Assembly: GCF_003339865.1 (NCBI RefSeq)
Contig: NZ_QPKV01000007.1
Coordinates: 186,001-250,000 of the forward strand
Direction: 5' to 3'
From: Pedobacter chinensis
GTDB taxonomy: Bacteria > Bacteroidota > Bacteroidia > Sphingobacteriales > Sphingobacteriaceae
DNA length: 64,000 bases
Shown here: positions 25,348-35,118 of the stretch, piece by piece
Layout of the letters: every line of letters begins with the position of its first letter
Position numbering within the stretch: position 1 is the stretch's first letter
Made by a program: the position numbers and the translations under genes
Notes under the pieces: generated by a model
Told to the model about the DNA's origin: nothing
Database searches by the model: none
Seen by the model: only the letters and a program-made list of their open reading frames with translations

Positions 25348-26871
25348 ATGATGAACGATAAAAAACTCGCACTTATAATTTTAGATGGCTGGGGCTACGG
25401 AAAACAAGATAATTCTGATGCTGCTTATGCTGCAAATACTCCTTTCTTCGATTCGTTGTTACAAAAATATCCAAATTCAAAACTTGAAGCATCGGGAGAG
25501 GCAGTAGGTTTACCTGCAGGGCAAATGGGAAATTCAGAGGTTGGACACATGAACCTTGGTGCCGGAAGAGTTGTTTATCAGGAACTCGGAAGAATTAATA
25601 AAGCCATTACCGATAGAGAATTACACAGCAACCCTGTTTTAGTTGCTGCTTTTGATTATGCCAAACAAAATAACAAGGCTGTTCATTTCATTGGCCTGGT
25701 TTCAAATGGCGGCGTCCATGCACATATCGAGCATTTAAAGGCATTATGCGATGCTGCTAATGAAGCACAAGTTGAAAAGGCTTTCATACATGCCTTTCTT
25801 GATGGTCGCGACACCGATCCAAACTCAGGCTTAGGCTTTATTACCGACCTTCAAAATCATATTCAAAATACCTCGTCTAAATTAGCCACCATGATAGGTC
25901 GTTATTATGCAATGGATCGTGATAATCGTTGGGAGCGTGTAAAACAGGCCTATGATGTAATGGTTAACGGCACTGGCGAAAAAACGCAGGATGCATTGGC
26001 TGCCATAAAAAAATCTTATGAAGATGGTGTAACTGATGAGTTTTTAAAACCAATTGTTTTAACTCAGGAAAACGGTGCCCCAATTGCCACCATTCAAAAT
26101 GATGATGTGGTTATCTGTTTCAATTTCCGTACAGATAGAGGAAGAGAAATTACAACTGCATTAACGCAAAAGGATTTTCCTGAACAACAAATGCACAAAT
26201 TACCATTGTATTATGTTACCATGACTACTTACGATGAAAGTTTTGAAAAAGTCAATGTTGTTTTCACCAAAGATGATTTAACAAAAACCATCGGCGAAGT
26301 TTTAGCTGAAAACAATAAAAACCAAATCAGGATTGCTGAAACCGAAAAATATCCGCATGTTACTTTCTTTTTTTCTGGTGGCAGGGAAACCGAATTTGCC
26401 AATGAAAAACGGATTTTAATTCCATCGCCAAAAGTGGCAACATACGATTTACAACCCGAAATGAGTGCAGCAGGAATTACGGAGGCCATTACTGCAGAAA
26501 TGGAAACCAAATGGGCCGATTTTATTTGTTTAAACTTTGCAAATCCTGATATGGTTGGCCATACCGGTGTTTTTGATGCAGTTGTTAAAGCAGTAGAAAC
26601 AGCAGATAAATGTGCCGAAATAGTAGTAAATAAAGGTTTAGAAAATGGTTATTCATTTATCCTTTTAGCAGATCATGGCAATTCTGAATACATGGTTAAT
26701 GGCGATGGCTCAGTAAACACTGCACACACCACAAATCTTGTTCCTTGCATTTTGATTGATAATGATTATAAAACCATTGCTGATGGCAAATTGGGTGATA
26801 TTGCTCCTACTATTTTAAAAATACTGGGGATTGCCATTCCAGAAGAAATGACAGGAAACGTTTTAGTATAA
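25348..26871 (+). CDS. gpmI: 2,3-bisphosphoglycerate-independent phosphoglycerate mutase
   Basis: A 507-residue dimanganese enzyme interconverting 3- and 2-phosphoglycerate. The alkaline-phosphatase-type metal sites are in ILDGWGYG and LLADHGNSEYM, and the phosphoserine nucleophile is in MGNSEVGHMNLGAGR. DGRDTDPNSG and NFRTDRGREI are also diagnostic. Two ATGs at the start differ by one residue. It overlaps the following lipoprotein gene by 1 bp. Confidence 0.97.
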   Translation: MMNDKKLALIILDGWGYGKQDNSDAAYAANTPFFDSLLQKYPNSKLEASGEAVGLPAGQMGNSEVGHMNLGAGRVVYQELGRINKAITDRELHSNPVLVAAFDYAKQNNKAVHFIGLVSNGGVHAHIEHLKALCDAANEAQVEKAFIHAFLDGRDTDPNSGLGFITDLQNHIQNTSSKLATMIGRYYAMDRDNRWERVKQAYDVMVNGTGEKTQDALAAIKKSYEDGVTDEFLKPIVLTQENGAPIATIQNDDVVICFNFRTDRGREITTALTQKDFPEQQMHKLPLYYVTMTTYDESFEKVNVVFTKDDLTKTIGEVLAENNKNQIRIAETEKYPHVTFFFSGGRETEFANEKRILIPSPKVATYDLQPEMSAAGITEAITAEMETKWADFICLNFANPDMVGHTGVFDAVVKAVETADKCAEIVVNKGLENGYSFILLADHGNSEYMVNGDGSVNTAHTTNLVPCILIDNDYKTIADGKLGDIAPTILKILGIAIPEEMTGNVLV

Positions 26872-27398
26872 TGACTAAAAAAATTTATATCATGCTATTT
26901 GCCCTGGCATTGTTTTCCTGTAATCAGAAAAATGAATCCGAGGCAAATACTGATTTATTATATTTTGACTTGAAGGGCTTTTTTGAGCAAGAAATTGTCC
27001 GTTTAGAAAAATTGAATCCAACTGTTAACAAAGCAGTGAGTGTTAATGAAACTCCAGAAAACAAAAATGTTAAAATAACCGATTGGAAGAAAGAACTGGC
27101 AATTTTCGTAAATGCAGATATCAATAAAGCATCCTGGAGAGGAAGTTTTAAAATCAATAAAGAAAATAATGCTGACATTTATGTTTCTAATAACAAGAAA
27201 ATTCCTGTTAAAAAAGTACATATAGAAAAGCAGGGATTAAAAGTGAGTAAAATCGAAATCTTAATCGCCAATACAAATATTCTTTTCCAATCGCACGACA
27301 CATTAAGTTATTATCCGGATAGTTTATATGAAATCAAAAAGCAACAAAAAATCAAATTGCTCAGTGAAAAGAAATATAAGGTTATTGGAAAATTTTAA
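26871..27398 (+). CDS. Hypothetical lipoprotein (175 aa)
   Basis: A signal peptide with lipobox LFSC (about Cys17) marks a lipoprotein; the mature region has no recognised family. It is Lys-rich with alternating beta-like segments. Translation is coupled to gpmI by a 1-bp overlap (TAATG), but a functional link is not evident. Confidence 0.7.
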   Translation: MTKKIYIMLFALALFSCNQKNESEANTDLLYFDLKGFFEQEIVRLEKLNPTVNKAVSVNETPENKNVKITDWKKELAIFVNADINKASWRGSFKINKENNADIYVSNNKKIPVKKVHIEKQGLKVSKIEILIANTNILFQSHDTLSYYPDSLYEIKKQQKIKLLSEKKYKVIGKF

Positions 27399-27785
27399 AT
27401 AAAAAAGAGGCCTCCAAAAAGTGATCTGTTATTCTCGTGAAAACCTAATTGTGCAGATGCAGCTTTTGTACTATTTCTCTTATGCCGTCATACCCAATTT
27501 GATTGAGTATCCTAATGCGTTTCAATAACGAATGCTTTAAGATTCCCACCTGCGTGGGAATGACCGCATGACTTTAATATTTATGTCCACACGATCGGTT
27601 TGAAGCGGGAATGATACACAACCTATGAACTTATGTCCACTGGTACTTAAACCGGGGACTAAATGTTCATAAGTTAAGGAGAATGAAAATATTTTGTAAA
27701 TATTGAGCTAAGGATTGACAACAAACTCAAAATTGAGGATGAGGAAGAAGGAGATTTTTTTTGTCTCTTTCATCGATTAATATTC
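27399..27785. other. Intergenic stretch with a palindromic element
   Basis: No gene is supported in these 387 bases between convergent genes. ATTCCCAC (27542-27549) and GTGGGAAT (27554-27561) form a perfect 8-bp stem with loop CTGC, an element of a kind often dispersed in bacterial genomes. No other clear structure was seen. Confidence 0.6.
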
Positions 27786-28406
27786 TTATTTCAAGGTTGC
27801 AATCTGAGCTTTATCATAAGCAACCCAGTCTATAATATCTTTTCTTAAAGGTTGCATGGTAAGTACTTTTTGAAAATCGGCAATAGAACTGTTAAATAGT
27901 GCTACACATGCAGCTTTTTCGTCTTTTTTCTTAGCTTTATAAGATCTGAATATGGCATAATCTTTATAAGCTAAAGCACGGTTTTGAAACATTTGAGTGT
28001 CTTCGTCTCCATTAATTTCAATAGCTTTTGTGAAATCTTTAATCGCGGCTGTATAAAAATTTTCACGCATGGTGTTCAGTGATTCCCTTGGATCATTTGC
28101 TATATTTAATCTGGCCTTTCCACGGTAATAATATGCAGATACTTCTGAGGGTTTTATGTTAATTAAACGGCTATACGTTTCGATACATTTTTCATATTGT
28201 GCATTTTGAAAATAGGAATAACCCAACATTTGCAAAATTTTAGCATTGTCAGGCGTTTTCGTATCAGCTTTTTCCAATTGTGTAACGGCAGTTTTATAAT
28301 CACCTTTGATCATAGCCTGCATACTTTTTTCGTAGTTATTCTGCGCAAAACCATTGGTGGATGAAAAAATGATTAATCCTAAAATTGCTTGTTTAAAATA
28401 GTTCAT
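27786..28406 (-). CDS. Exported TPR protein
   Basis: A 206-residue protein with a signal peptide (to about residue 21, GFAQ) and at least three tetratricopeptide repeats (residues about 25-170; e.g. MIKGDYKTAVTQLEKA, AQYEKCIETYSRLI). It is likely a periplasmic scaffold for protein-protein contacts. The partner is unknown. It stands alone, divergent from lon. Confidence 0.8.
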   Translation of the reverse strand: MNYFKQAILGLIIFSSTNGFAQNNYEKSMQAMIKGDYKTAVTQLEKADTKTPDNAKILQMLGYSYFQNAQYEKCIETYSRLINIKPSEVSAYYYRGKARLNIANDPRESLNTMRENFYTAAIKDFTKAIEINGDEDTQMFQNRALAYKDYAIFRSYKAKKKDEKAACVALFNSSIADFQKVLTMQPLRKDIIDWVAYDKAQIATLK

Positions 28407-28680
28407 GTAATGAATAATATGTTTTTATAAATCTAACGCCAAAAGAGGCAAAATTTTTTGCAATATAATCCTATTCTTATAATTTAAAAGTTTTAATTTC
28501 TATCTCCTGAAACCACAACACCTGTAACATTAGCTTAAACGCTAAAAAACAAAATATATGATATTGGCGGAAATATTAAATTGCTCTGCCTTTTTAACAT
28601 AAGATTTATATTATTTTCATTTTGGCACAAGAGTTGAAATTATTATCTTAATAACATAAATAAACAAAGTGAAGGCGATC

Positions 28681-28693
28681 AAACTGCCAGTTT
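28681..28693. promoter_or_regulatory. 13-bp palindrome AAACTGCCAGTTT upstream of lon (copy 2)
   Basis: It is identical to the copy at 23706 and lies 23 bp before the lon ATG, where a stress operator would be plausible. It overlaps the in-frame TTG at 28692, which argues for ATG 28716 as the lon start. The rest of the 309-base gap from 28407 shows no gene. Confidence 0.4.
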
Positions 28694-28715
28694 GTCGTTA
28701 GAGGAAAATGTGATA

Positions 28716-31187
28716 ATGAGTAAACAAGATATATTTGATTTCCATTCTGCTATGCCAATCATAAATGAGGATACCGAATTTTTCCCTTTAATGTCTCAAC
28801 AAGACGAGGAAGAAATGAATAACGAGGAAACACCTGATACGTTGGCAATTTTGCCATTGAGAAATACGGTTTTATTTCCTGGAGTGGTAATTCCCATTAC
28901 TGTTGGCAGGGATAAATCAATAAAATTAATTAAGGAAGCTTATAAAGGAAATAAGATAATTGGAGTAGTTGCACAAAAAGATGTTTCTATTGAAGACCCT
29001 ACCTTTGAGCAACTTAACACTGTTGGTACTGTTGCAAATATTATTAAACTGTTGCAAATGCCTGATGGAAATACAACGGTTATCATACAGGGTAAACAAC
29101 GGTTCAGCTTAATTGAAGAAGTACAAAATGAACCTTATATCAAGGCTGTTGTTAAAAAATTTGAGGAACAAAAGCATAAGGCAGATAAGGATTTTAAAAC
29201 CTTAATTGCTTCTATACGCGAAATGTCTGCTCAAATTATACAGCTTTCTCCAAGTATTCCAAGTGAGGCCAGTATAGCACTTAAAAACATTGAAAGCAAT
29301 TCATTTTTGATCAATTTCATTTCATCAAATATGAATGCCGAAATGGCCGATAAGCAGAAAATCCTTGAAATGGATAAATTGCAAGACAGGGCACAGAAGG
29401 TTATGGAACTTTTAATGGTAGAATTACAGATGTTGGAACTGAGAAATCAGATCCAATCTAAAGTTCGTACCGATCTGGATAAACAACAACGTGATTATTT
29501 TTTAAATCAACAACTCAAAACCATTCAGGAAGAATTGGGCGGAAATTCTGCCGATCTGGAGTTTGATGCACTTCAGGAAAGAGCCAAAAAGAAAAAATGG
29601 GCTAAACCCGTTGCAGATCATTTTGATAAGGAACTGGATAAATTAGGCAGAATGAACCCTGCTGCACCAGATTATTCTATTCAACTTAATTATCTGGAAT
29701 TACTTTTAGATTTACCATGGAGTGAATTTACCAAAGATAATTTCGATTTAAAACGTGCGCAACGCATTTTAGATAAAGATCATTTTGGTTTGGAAAAGGT
29801 AAAGCAACGTATCATTGAATATCTTGCTGTACTTAAACTAAAACGCAATATGAAAGCGCCCATCCTTTGCCTGGTAGGCCCTCCGGGAGTTGGAAAAACC
29901 TCGTTGGGAAAATCAATTGCAAAGGCATTAGGTCGTAAATACGTACGTATGGCTTTGGGTGGTATTCGTGATGAAGCTGAAATTCGCGGTCATCGTAAAA
30001 CTTATATTGGTGCAATGCCCGGCCGTATCATTTCATCAATTAAAAAAGCCGGGGCAGATAACCCTGTATTTGTTTTGGATGAAATTGATAAAGTTGGAAC
30101 AGATCACCGGGGAGATCCATCATCTGCTTTGCTGGAGGTTTTAGATCCAGAACAAAACAATGCATTTTATGATCATTATGTAGAGATGGATTATGATTTA
30201 TCGAACATTTTGTTCATAGCAACAGCAAATTCACTAAGTACCATACAGCCTGCTTTGCTCGATCGTATGGAAATTATCGAAGTGAATGGCTATACCATCG
30301 AAGAGAAAATTGAAATTGCAAAAAAATACTTGTTGCCTAAGCAAAAAGAAAATCATGGTTTGCAAAATAAGGACATCAACCTTAAACCTGCTTTAATTGA
30401 GAAAGTGATTGAGGATTATACCCGTGAATCTGGCGTTCGTGGATTGGAGAAAAAAATAGGTTCATTGGTTCGGGGTGTGGCGACAAAAATTGCAATGGAG
30501 GAAGAATATTCCGTAACGTTAACCGATAACGATGTAGAACGTATTTTAGGTGCTCCTATTTACGATAAAGACCTTTATGAAGGAAACGAAGTTGCAGGTG
30601 TGGTTACAGGATTAGCCTGGACAAGCGTAGGTGGAGATATTTTATTTATCGAATCAAGCCTGAGCCCAGGAAAAGGTAAATTAACTTTAACCGGTAACTT
30701 AGGTGATGTAATGAAAGAATCGGCTGTTATTGCATTAGCTTATCTGCGTGCACATGCCGGAGAGTTTGGAATCGATTATACATTATTCGATAATTGGGAT
30801 GTTCATGTTCACGTTCCGGCAGGTGCTACTCCAAAAGATGGTCCATCAGCAGGAGTAACGATGTTAACAGCCTTAACATCAGCATTTACGCAACGTAAAG
30901 TGAAACAACACCTAGCCATGACAGGCGAAATCACCTTGCGGGGTAAAGTGCTTCCGGTTGGGGGGATTAAAGAAAAAATACTTGCTGCAAAAAGAGCAAA
31001 CATCAAAGAAATCATCCTTTGTAAAAGCAACCGCAAAGATATTTTAGAGATTAAAGAAAGCTACATTAAAGATTTGAAATTTCATTATGTAAATGAAATG
31101 AGCGAAGTTATTGAATTGGCTTTAACCAAAAACAAGGTTAAAAAACCTTTGGATTTGAGTATTAAAATTGCTCCAATTGTTAACTAA
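28716..31187 (+). CDS. lon: ATP-dependent protease La (Lon)
   Basis: A full-length Lon of 823 residues. It has an N-terminal LON substrate domain (about 40-240), an AAA+ module with Walker A GPPGVGKTS and Walker B VFVLDEIDK, and a Ser-Lys protease domain with catalytic Ser in PKDGPSAGV and Lys in GGIKEKILAAKR. It degrades misfolded and regulatory proteins in the cytoplasm. ATG 28716 (MSKQDI) is preferred to an in-frame TTG at 28692 inside a palindrome. A terminator lies directly downstream, abutting the next gene. Confidence 0.97.
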   Translation: MSKQDIFDFHSAMPIINEDTEFFPLMSQQDEEEMNNEETPDTLAILPLRNTVLFPGVVIPITVGRDKSIKLIKEAYKGNKIIGVVAQKDVSIEDPTFEQLNTVGTVANIIKLLQMPDGNTTVIIQGKQRFSLIEEVQNEPYIKAVVKKFEEQKHKADKDFKTLIASIREMSAQIIQLSPSIPSEASIALKNIESNSFLINFISSNMNAEMADKQKILEMDKLQDRAQKVMELLMVELQMLELRNQIQSKVRTDLDKQQRDYFLNQQLKTIQEELGGNSADLEFDALQERAKKKKWAKPVADHFDKELDKLGRMNPAAPDYSIQLNYLELLLDLPWSEFTKDNFDLKRAQRILDKDHFGLEKVKQRIIEYLAVLKLKRNMKAPILCLVGPPGVGKTSLGKSIAKALGRKYVRMALGGIRDEAEIRGHRKTYIGAMPGRIISSIKKAGADNPVFVLDEIDKVGTDHRGDPSSALLEVLDPEQNNAFYDHYVEMDYDLSNILFIATANSLSTIQPALLDRMEIIEVNGYTIEEKIEIAKKYLLPKQKENHGLQNKDINLKPALIEKVIEDYTRESGVRGLEKKIGSLVRGVATKIAMEEEYSVTLTDNDVERILGAPIYDKDLYEGNEVAGVVTGLAWTSVGGDILFIESSLSPGKGKLTLTGNLGDVMKESAVIALAYLRAHAGEFGIDYTLFDNWDVHVHVPAGATPKDGPSAGVTMLTALTSAFTQRKVKQHLAMTGEITLRGKVLPVGGIKEKILAAKRANIKEIILCKSNRKDILEIKESYIKDLKFHYVNEMSEVIELALTKNKVKKPLDLSIKIAPIVN

Positions 31188-31241
31188 ATTGTAATCTTTT
31201 GGATGATTAATCAAAAATCCAATAACAATAAATACTTTTAT

Positions 31242-31269
31242 AGCCCAGATAAATTGTCTGGGCTTTTTT
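31242..31269 (+). terminator. Terminator of lon abutting the lpxR start codon
   Basis: AGCCCAGA (31242-31249) pairs with TCTGGGCT (31257-31264) across a 7-nt loop, followed by six Ts that end at 31269. The next base begins the ATG of the LpxR-like gene, so this hairpin occupies its 5' leader. Confidence 0.85.
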
Positions 31270-32217
31270 ATGAGATTTTCCTTAATAACGCTACTGCTTT
31301 GTTTAGTCTGCACCGCAGGTTTTAGCCAGTCTTTCAAAAACGAATTTGGTTTCAAAACTGAAAACGACGCTTATTTAGCTACATTGAATGACAGGTATTA
31401 TACCAATGGATTGTTTATTTATTTCCGTAGGGCGATAGATCCGGCTAAATTTTCTGATAAAATAGAAAAGAAAACCTACGAGATTTCGGTCGGACAGAAA
31501 ATTTACACATCTTACTGGGGTCAGGTAGCTAAAAAAGAAGATCAGGACAGGCCTTTTGCAGGTTATTTATATGCTGGCGGTGCTTATTCCATTTTTTATA
31601 AAAACGAAAGTGTTTTAAAAACCAGTGCAGAAATTGGTACTGTCGGACCAAATTCTTTAGCTAAGGATGCACAGCGTTTTCTTCATAAAACAGTGGGTTT
31701 TTATCCTCCAGCTGGATGGGATTACCAGATTAAAAATGAACTGACCGTAAATTTAGCCGCAAATTATAGCAAACTTTTATATCGGACAGATGATCATGTT
31801 GTTGATTTCTCTGGCCAGGGCTATGCTAATCTGGGTACAACATTTTCAGGTTTGGGTACATCGGTTTTATTTAGGGCAGGTAGATTAAATCAATTGTTTA
31901 ATACTGCTTATCATAACGCAGTTATTGGCGATTCTAAAACGGCTGTTTTAAATAATTCAGAATTTTTCTTTTATGCAAAACCACAATTAAACATTGTTGC
32001 CTATGATGCGACAATACAGGGGAGCTTGTTTAATGATGAAAGTCCGGTCACATTCGGAGTAAAACCAATTGTTTTCGAACAGCAATTTGGGGTTAATTAT
32101 AGTTCAAAAAGGTTTACGATAGATTTTAACATCATTTTCAAAACTAAAGAGATTAAAAGCGTAGCAAAACCACAGAATTATGGCGGTTTGAGTTTGTACT
32201 ATCGGTTTGTAAAGTAA
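31270..32217 (+). CDS. LpxR-like outer-membrane lipid A deacylase (DUF2219)
   Basis: A 315-residue outer-membrane beta-barrel with signal peptide (residues 1-19, ending GFSQ). The DUF2219/LpxR signatures ENDAYLATLNDRYYTNG, DRPFAGYLYAGG and the central WDYQIKNELTVNLAANY are present. LpxR removes a 3'-linked acyloxyacyl chain from lipid A. The start cannot be moved without losing the signal peptide, so the lon terminator truly forms its leader. Confidence 0.85.
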   Translation: MRFSLITLLLCLVCTAGFSQSFKNEFGFKTENDAYLATLNDRYYTNGLFIYFRRAIDPAKFSDKIEKKTYEISVGQKIYTSYWGQVAKKEDQDRPFAGYLYAGGAYSIFYKNESVLKTSAEIGTVGPNSLAKDAQRFLHKTVGFYPPAGWDYQIKNELTVNLAANYSKLLYRTDDHVVDFSGQGYANLGTTFSGLGTSVLFRAGRLNQLFNTAYHNAVIGDSKTAVLNNSEFFFYAKPQLNIVAYDATIQGSLFNDESPVTFGVKPIVFEQQFGVNYSSKRFTIDFNIIFKTKEIKSVAKPQNYGGLSLYYRFVK

Positions 32218-32286
32218 ATTGTCTAATTGCTAAGATGATTACAGGCAAATAGATGAACACTTATTGCAATCATGATTACCTTATTT

Positions 32287-33003
32287 TCAGTTTCTAAATA
32301 TTAAATCGATTAAACTTCCGATTGCAAGAGCCAAAACAGAGTATGTTGTCATTCCAATAATGTAAGAAAAAAATGCTTTTACATAACTCATGAATTTTTT
32401 GCTATCGAAAAATTGACCGATACCCCAAACACAATACCCTATTGAAACTATTGCTGAAATTTTCTTAAAGTCAAAATGTGTAACACCCTCAAGAATTGCA
32501 AATAGCGTAAATATCAGCATTCCCATTCCCATAACGAAACATAATAATATTATAATTTCAAAATAGTTATACTTATTTTTCCGAAAGAATAGTTTGATCC
32601 ATAATGCTATAAAAGCGCCCATGATCATATTTGAATAACCAAGATGGTCTTCTGTCCATTTATAAATTTTGCCAGATGTTGATTGATGAGGCAAATCGTA
32701 AGTTACTATGCTATCTATATGGAAAAAATGAGATACAATTGTATAAATCAATGAGGTTACAATAATAAAAATCACAGGTTTAACTAACCTACTTCTATCT
32801 TCTAAAATAAAACGCCTGATATTGCTCCCAGGCCTGATTAATAGCTCTCTGATGGTGTACAGAATGCCCTTATCAAAATGCAATACGTGTTCAATTTCGT
32901 GAGCGATGTAATGTCCGTCGATTCTTTTAAGTAAAGATGGTTGTCCACAGTTAGGACAATATTTTGAAGTTACTTCTGTGCTGCAAGCTTTACAATTTAT
33001 CAT
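32287..33003 (-). CDS. DUF3667 membrane protein with zinc ribbon
   Basis: A zinc ribbon (CKACSTEVTSKYCPNCGQ) opens the protein, followed by a polar segment (GHYIAHEIEHVLHFDKGILYT, split by a short turn) and five or so membrane helices. This is the DUF3667 layout; the function is unknown. Start 33003 is preferred, though an ATG at 33039 adds 12 residues. It is convergent with lpxR and close to arfB. Confidence 0.82.
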   Translation of the reverse strand: MINCKACSTEVTSKYCPNCGQPSLLKRIDGHYIAHEIEHVLHFDKGILYTIRELLIRPGSNIRRFILEDRSRLVKPVIFIIVTSLIYTIVSHFFHIDSIVTYDLPHQSTSGKIYKWTEDHLGYSNMIMGAFIALWIKLFFRKNKYNYFEIIILLCFVMGMGMLIFTLFAILEGVTHFDFKKISAIVSIGYCVWGIGQFFDSKKFMSYVKAFFSYIIGMTTYSVLALAIGSLIDLIFRN

Positions 33004-33061
33004 TGATTTATTTCTAATGGGCTTTTGGGGGTTTGTCAATTTTAAAAACGAACGCTGGTTC

Positions 33062-33472
33062 TTATTCCAAACTTGGTTTCCTACGGAATTCTTTCCGTTC
33101 TGAAAGAACCGATTTATTTTTTAACCTCTTCTCGATAACCGCTTTTGGCACTTTAGTTGGCTTCCGTTTTTTTTGAACATGAAGAGATCGTTTTAATAAA
33201 TCAATAAGTTTAGCAATGGTCTTTTCTTTATTTAAAATTTGGCTACGGTCCTCCTGAGATACAATATGTAGTAATCCTTCTGAGTCTAAGCGGTTCTCGA
33301 GTTTTGATCTTAACAGGCTTTTCTCATCATCCTTAAAAAACAAAGCATTTTCCAAATCAAAAATCAACTCCACTTTGCTTGAAACCTTATTTACATTCTG
33401 TCCACCCTTCCCTCCACTTCTGGAAGTTTTGAAAGTAACTGATTTTAAAATTTCTTCTCTGGTGGGTAACAT
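33062..33472 (-). CDS. arfB: Alternative ribosome-rescue factor ArfB (peptidyl-tRNA hydrolase)
   Basis: A 136-residue release-factor-like protein carrying the GGQ catalytic motif in SGGKGGQNVNKVSSKVEL (near residue 20). It frees peptides from stalled ribosomes. The basic C-terminal tail (RKPTKVPKAVIEKRLKNKS) fits insertion into the mRNA channel. It lies 58 bp upstream of the DUF3667 gene in the same direction and is divergent from cmk. Confidence 0.92.
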   Translation of the reverse strand: MLPTREEILKSVTFKTSRSGGKGGQNVNKVSSKVELIFDLENALFFKDDEKSLLRSKLENRLDSEGLLHIVSQEDRSQILNKEKTIAKLIDLLKRSLHVQKKRKPTKVPKAVIEKRLKNKSVLSERKEFRRKPSLE

Positions 33473-33531
33473 GTCACAAAAGTATAAAGAATAGTAGTTT
33501 AAAAAAAGTTAGCAAGTCGATTCGCTTTTTT

Positions 33532-33539
33532 TACCTTTG
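33532..33539 (+). promoter_or_regulatory. -7 promoter box of cmk
   Basis: TACCTTTG matches the -7 consensus and ends 7 bp before the cmk ATG. A transcript starting at the usual distance would have little or no leader. Confidence 0.6.
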
Positions 33540-33546
33540 TAGCAGA

Positions 33547-34227
33547 ATGAGAAAGAACTTGGTTATAGCTATTGATGGCTATTCATCCTGCGGAAAAAGC
33601 ACTTTAGCAAAAGCATTAGCTAAAAAATTAGGTTTTATTTACGTTGATAGCGGGGCAATGTACCGGGCCGTTACACTTTATTTTTTAAGAAATCACGTTG
33701 ACATTTCCAATGATGAAAAAGTTACTAATGCATTACAGGATATCGAATTAAATTTTCATTCCCGCGATTATGAATCTCACATCACATTAAACGGCGAAGA
33801 AGTATCAGATGAAATTCGCCTGATGCCAGTTTCTGAAAATGTAAGTGAGGTTTCTGCCCATAAAATTGTGCGCCACGAAATGGTTAAACAACAGCAACGC
33901 ATGGGTAAATCGAAAAACATTGTAATGGATGGTCGTGATATTGGCACAACAGTTTTTCCTGATGCTCCTTTAAAATTTTTTATGACCGCAGATCCTAAAA
34001 TTAGGGCTGAACGTAGATTTAAGGAATTGGAATCTAAAGGCAATAATGAAATTACGTTAGAAGAGGTTTTCGAAAATCTGGCGCACCGTGACTATGCTGA
34101 CACCACGAGAAAAGAAAGTCCGCTGATTAGAGCCGAAGATGCCATTATTTTAGATAATACCGATTTAACCCAGAAAGAGCAATTGGATTTTGCAATGGAA
34201 AAAGTGGAACCATTGCTTCCTCAATAA
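33547..34227 (+). CDS. cmk: (d)CMP kinase
   Basis: A 226-residue nucleotide kinase that phosphorylates CMP and dCMP. It has the P-loop GYSSCGKSTLAK (near residues 10-21), YVDSGAMYRAVT, VMDGRDIGTTVFPDA and a typical lid region. The start at 33547 is fixed by the P-loop distance and lies only 7 bp after a -7 box, suggesting a leaderless message. It stands alone, divergent from arfB. Confidence 0.96.
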   Translation: MRKNLVIAIDGYSSCGKSTLAKALAKKLGFIYVDSGAMYRAVTLYFLRNHVDISNDEKVTNALQDIELNFHSRDYESHITLNGEEVSDEIRLMPVSENVSEVSAHKIVRHEMVKQQQRMGKSKNIVMDGRDIGTTVFPDAPLKFFMTADPKIRAERRFKELESKGNNEITLEEVFENLAHRDYADTTRKESPLIRAEDAIILDNTDLTQKEQLDFAMEKVEPLLPQ

Positions 34228-34287
34228 TATTTAATTTATTCAGTTGATTTTAATTTCATATTTTTAGCTGCTAACCATTAAGCGATT

Positions 34288-35118
34288 ATGAAATTAAAAC
34301 CTATTGCCCTACTGCTTTTATTCACTGCGTTTGTTTCCTTTAATGCCTGCGCTCAAAAAGGCTGGATTAACCTTTTCAATGGAAAAGATTTAAAAGATTG
34401 GAATGTAAAAATATCCAAACACGATTATAAAGATAATTATGCCAATACTTTTAGAGTAGAAAACGGTGTAATGAAGGTAAGTTATGATGGCTACCAGGAA
34501 TTTGATCAACAATATGGCCACATCTTTTACAAAAAGCCCTTCTCTTCTTATTTATTAAAAGTTACCTATCGTTTTGTTGGCGAGCAGGCAAAAGGTGGCG
34601 AAGGTTGGGCAACCAGAAATAGTGGAGCAATGTTACATTGTCAGGATCCTGCTACGATGTTGAAAAACCAGGATTTTCCAATTTCTGTAGAGGCACAAAT
34701 TCTCGGTGGAGATGGTGAACATGAACGTCACACCAGCAACGTTTGCACACCTGGAACGTTGATTAACTATAATGGAAAACTATTTACACCGCACTGCTTG
34801 GATTCGAAATCGAAAACTTATGCTGGCGATCAATGGGTAACAGCAGAGTTTTTAGTGCTTGGCGATTCTGTGATTAAACACATTATTGCCGGAGAAGTGG
34901 TTTTAGAATATACTAAACCACAAATTGGCGGTGGAAGTGTATCCAATTACGACCCAAAGGTTAAGATTGATGGCACCCCCCTGAAATCCGGCTATATTTC
35001 TTTACAAAGTGAAAGCCATCCGATTGAATTTAAAACCGTTAAACTTTTCGATTTAGCGCCTTACACAAAAGACCAGACAAAGCTGAATAAGGTATTAGAT
35101 AAAATCCTTAAAGAATAA
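34288..35118 (+). CDS. DUF1080 (3-keto-disaccharide hydrolase-like) exported protein
   Basis: A 276-residue protein with a signal peptide ending FNACAQ (possible lipobox Cys). The rest is a DUF1080 concanavalin-like domain: WINLFNGKDLKDW, NSGAMLHC, VEAQILGG, GYISLQSESHPIEFKTVKLFDL. Such domains hydrolyse 3-keto-glycosides or bind carbohydrate in Bacteroidota. The reaction cannot be fixed by sequence alone. It stands alone between cmk and the SH3 gene. Confidence 0.88.
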   Translation: MKLKPIALLLLFTAFVSFNACAQKGWINLFNGKDLKDWNVKISKHDYKDNYANTFRVENGVMKVSYDGYQEFDQQYGHIFYKKPFSSYLLKVTYRFVGEQAKGGEGWATRNSGAMLHCQDPATMLKNQDFPISVEAQILGGDGEHERHTSNVCTPGTLINYNGKLFTPHCLDSKSKTYAGDQWVTAEFLVLGDSVIKHIIAGEVVLEYTKPQIGGGSVSNYDPKVKIDGTPLKSGYISLQSESHPIEFKTVKLFDLAPYTKDQTKLNKVLDKILKE

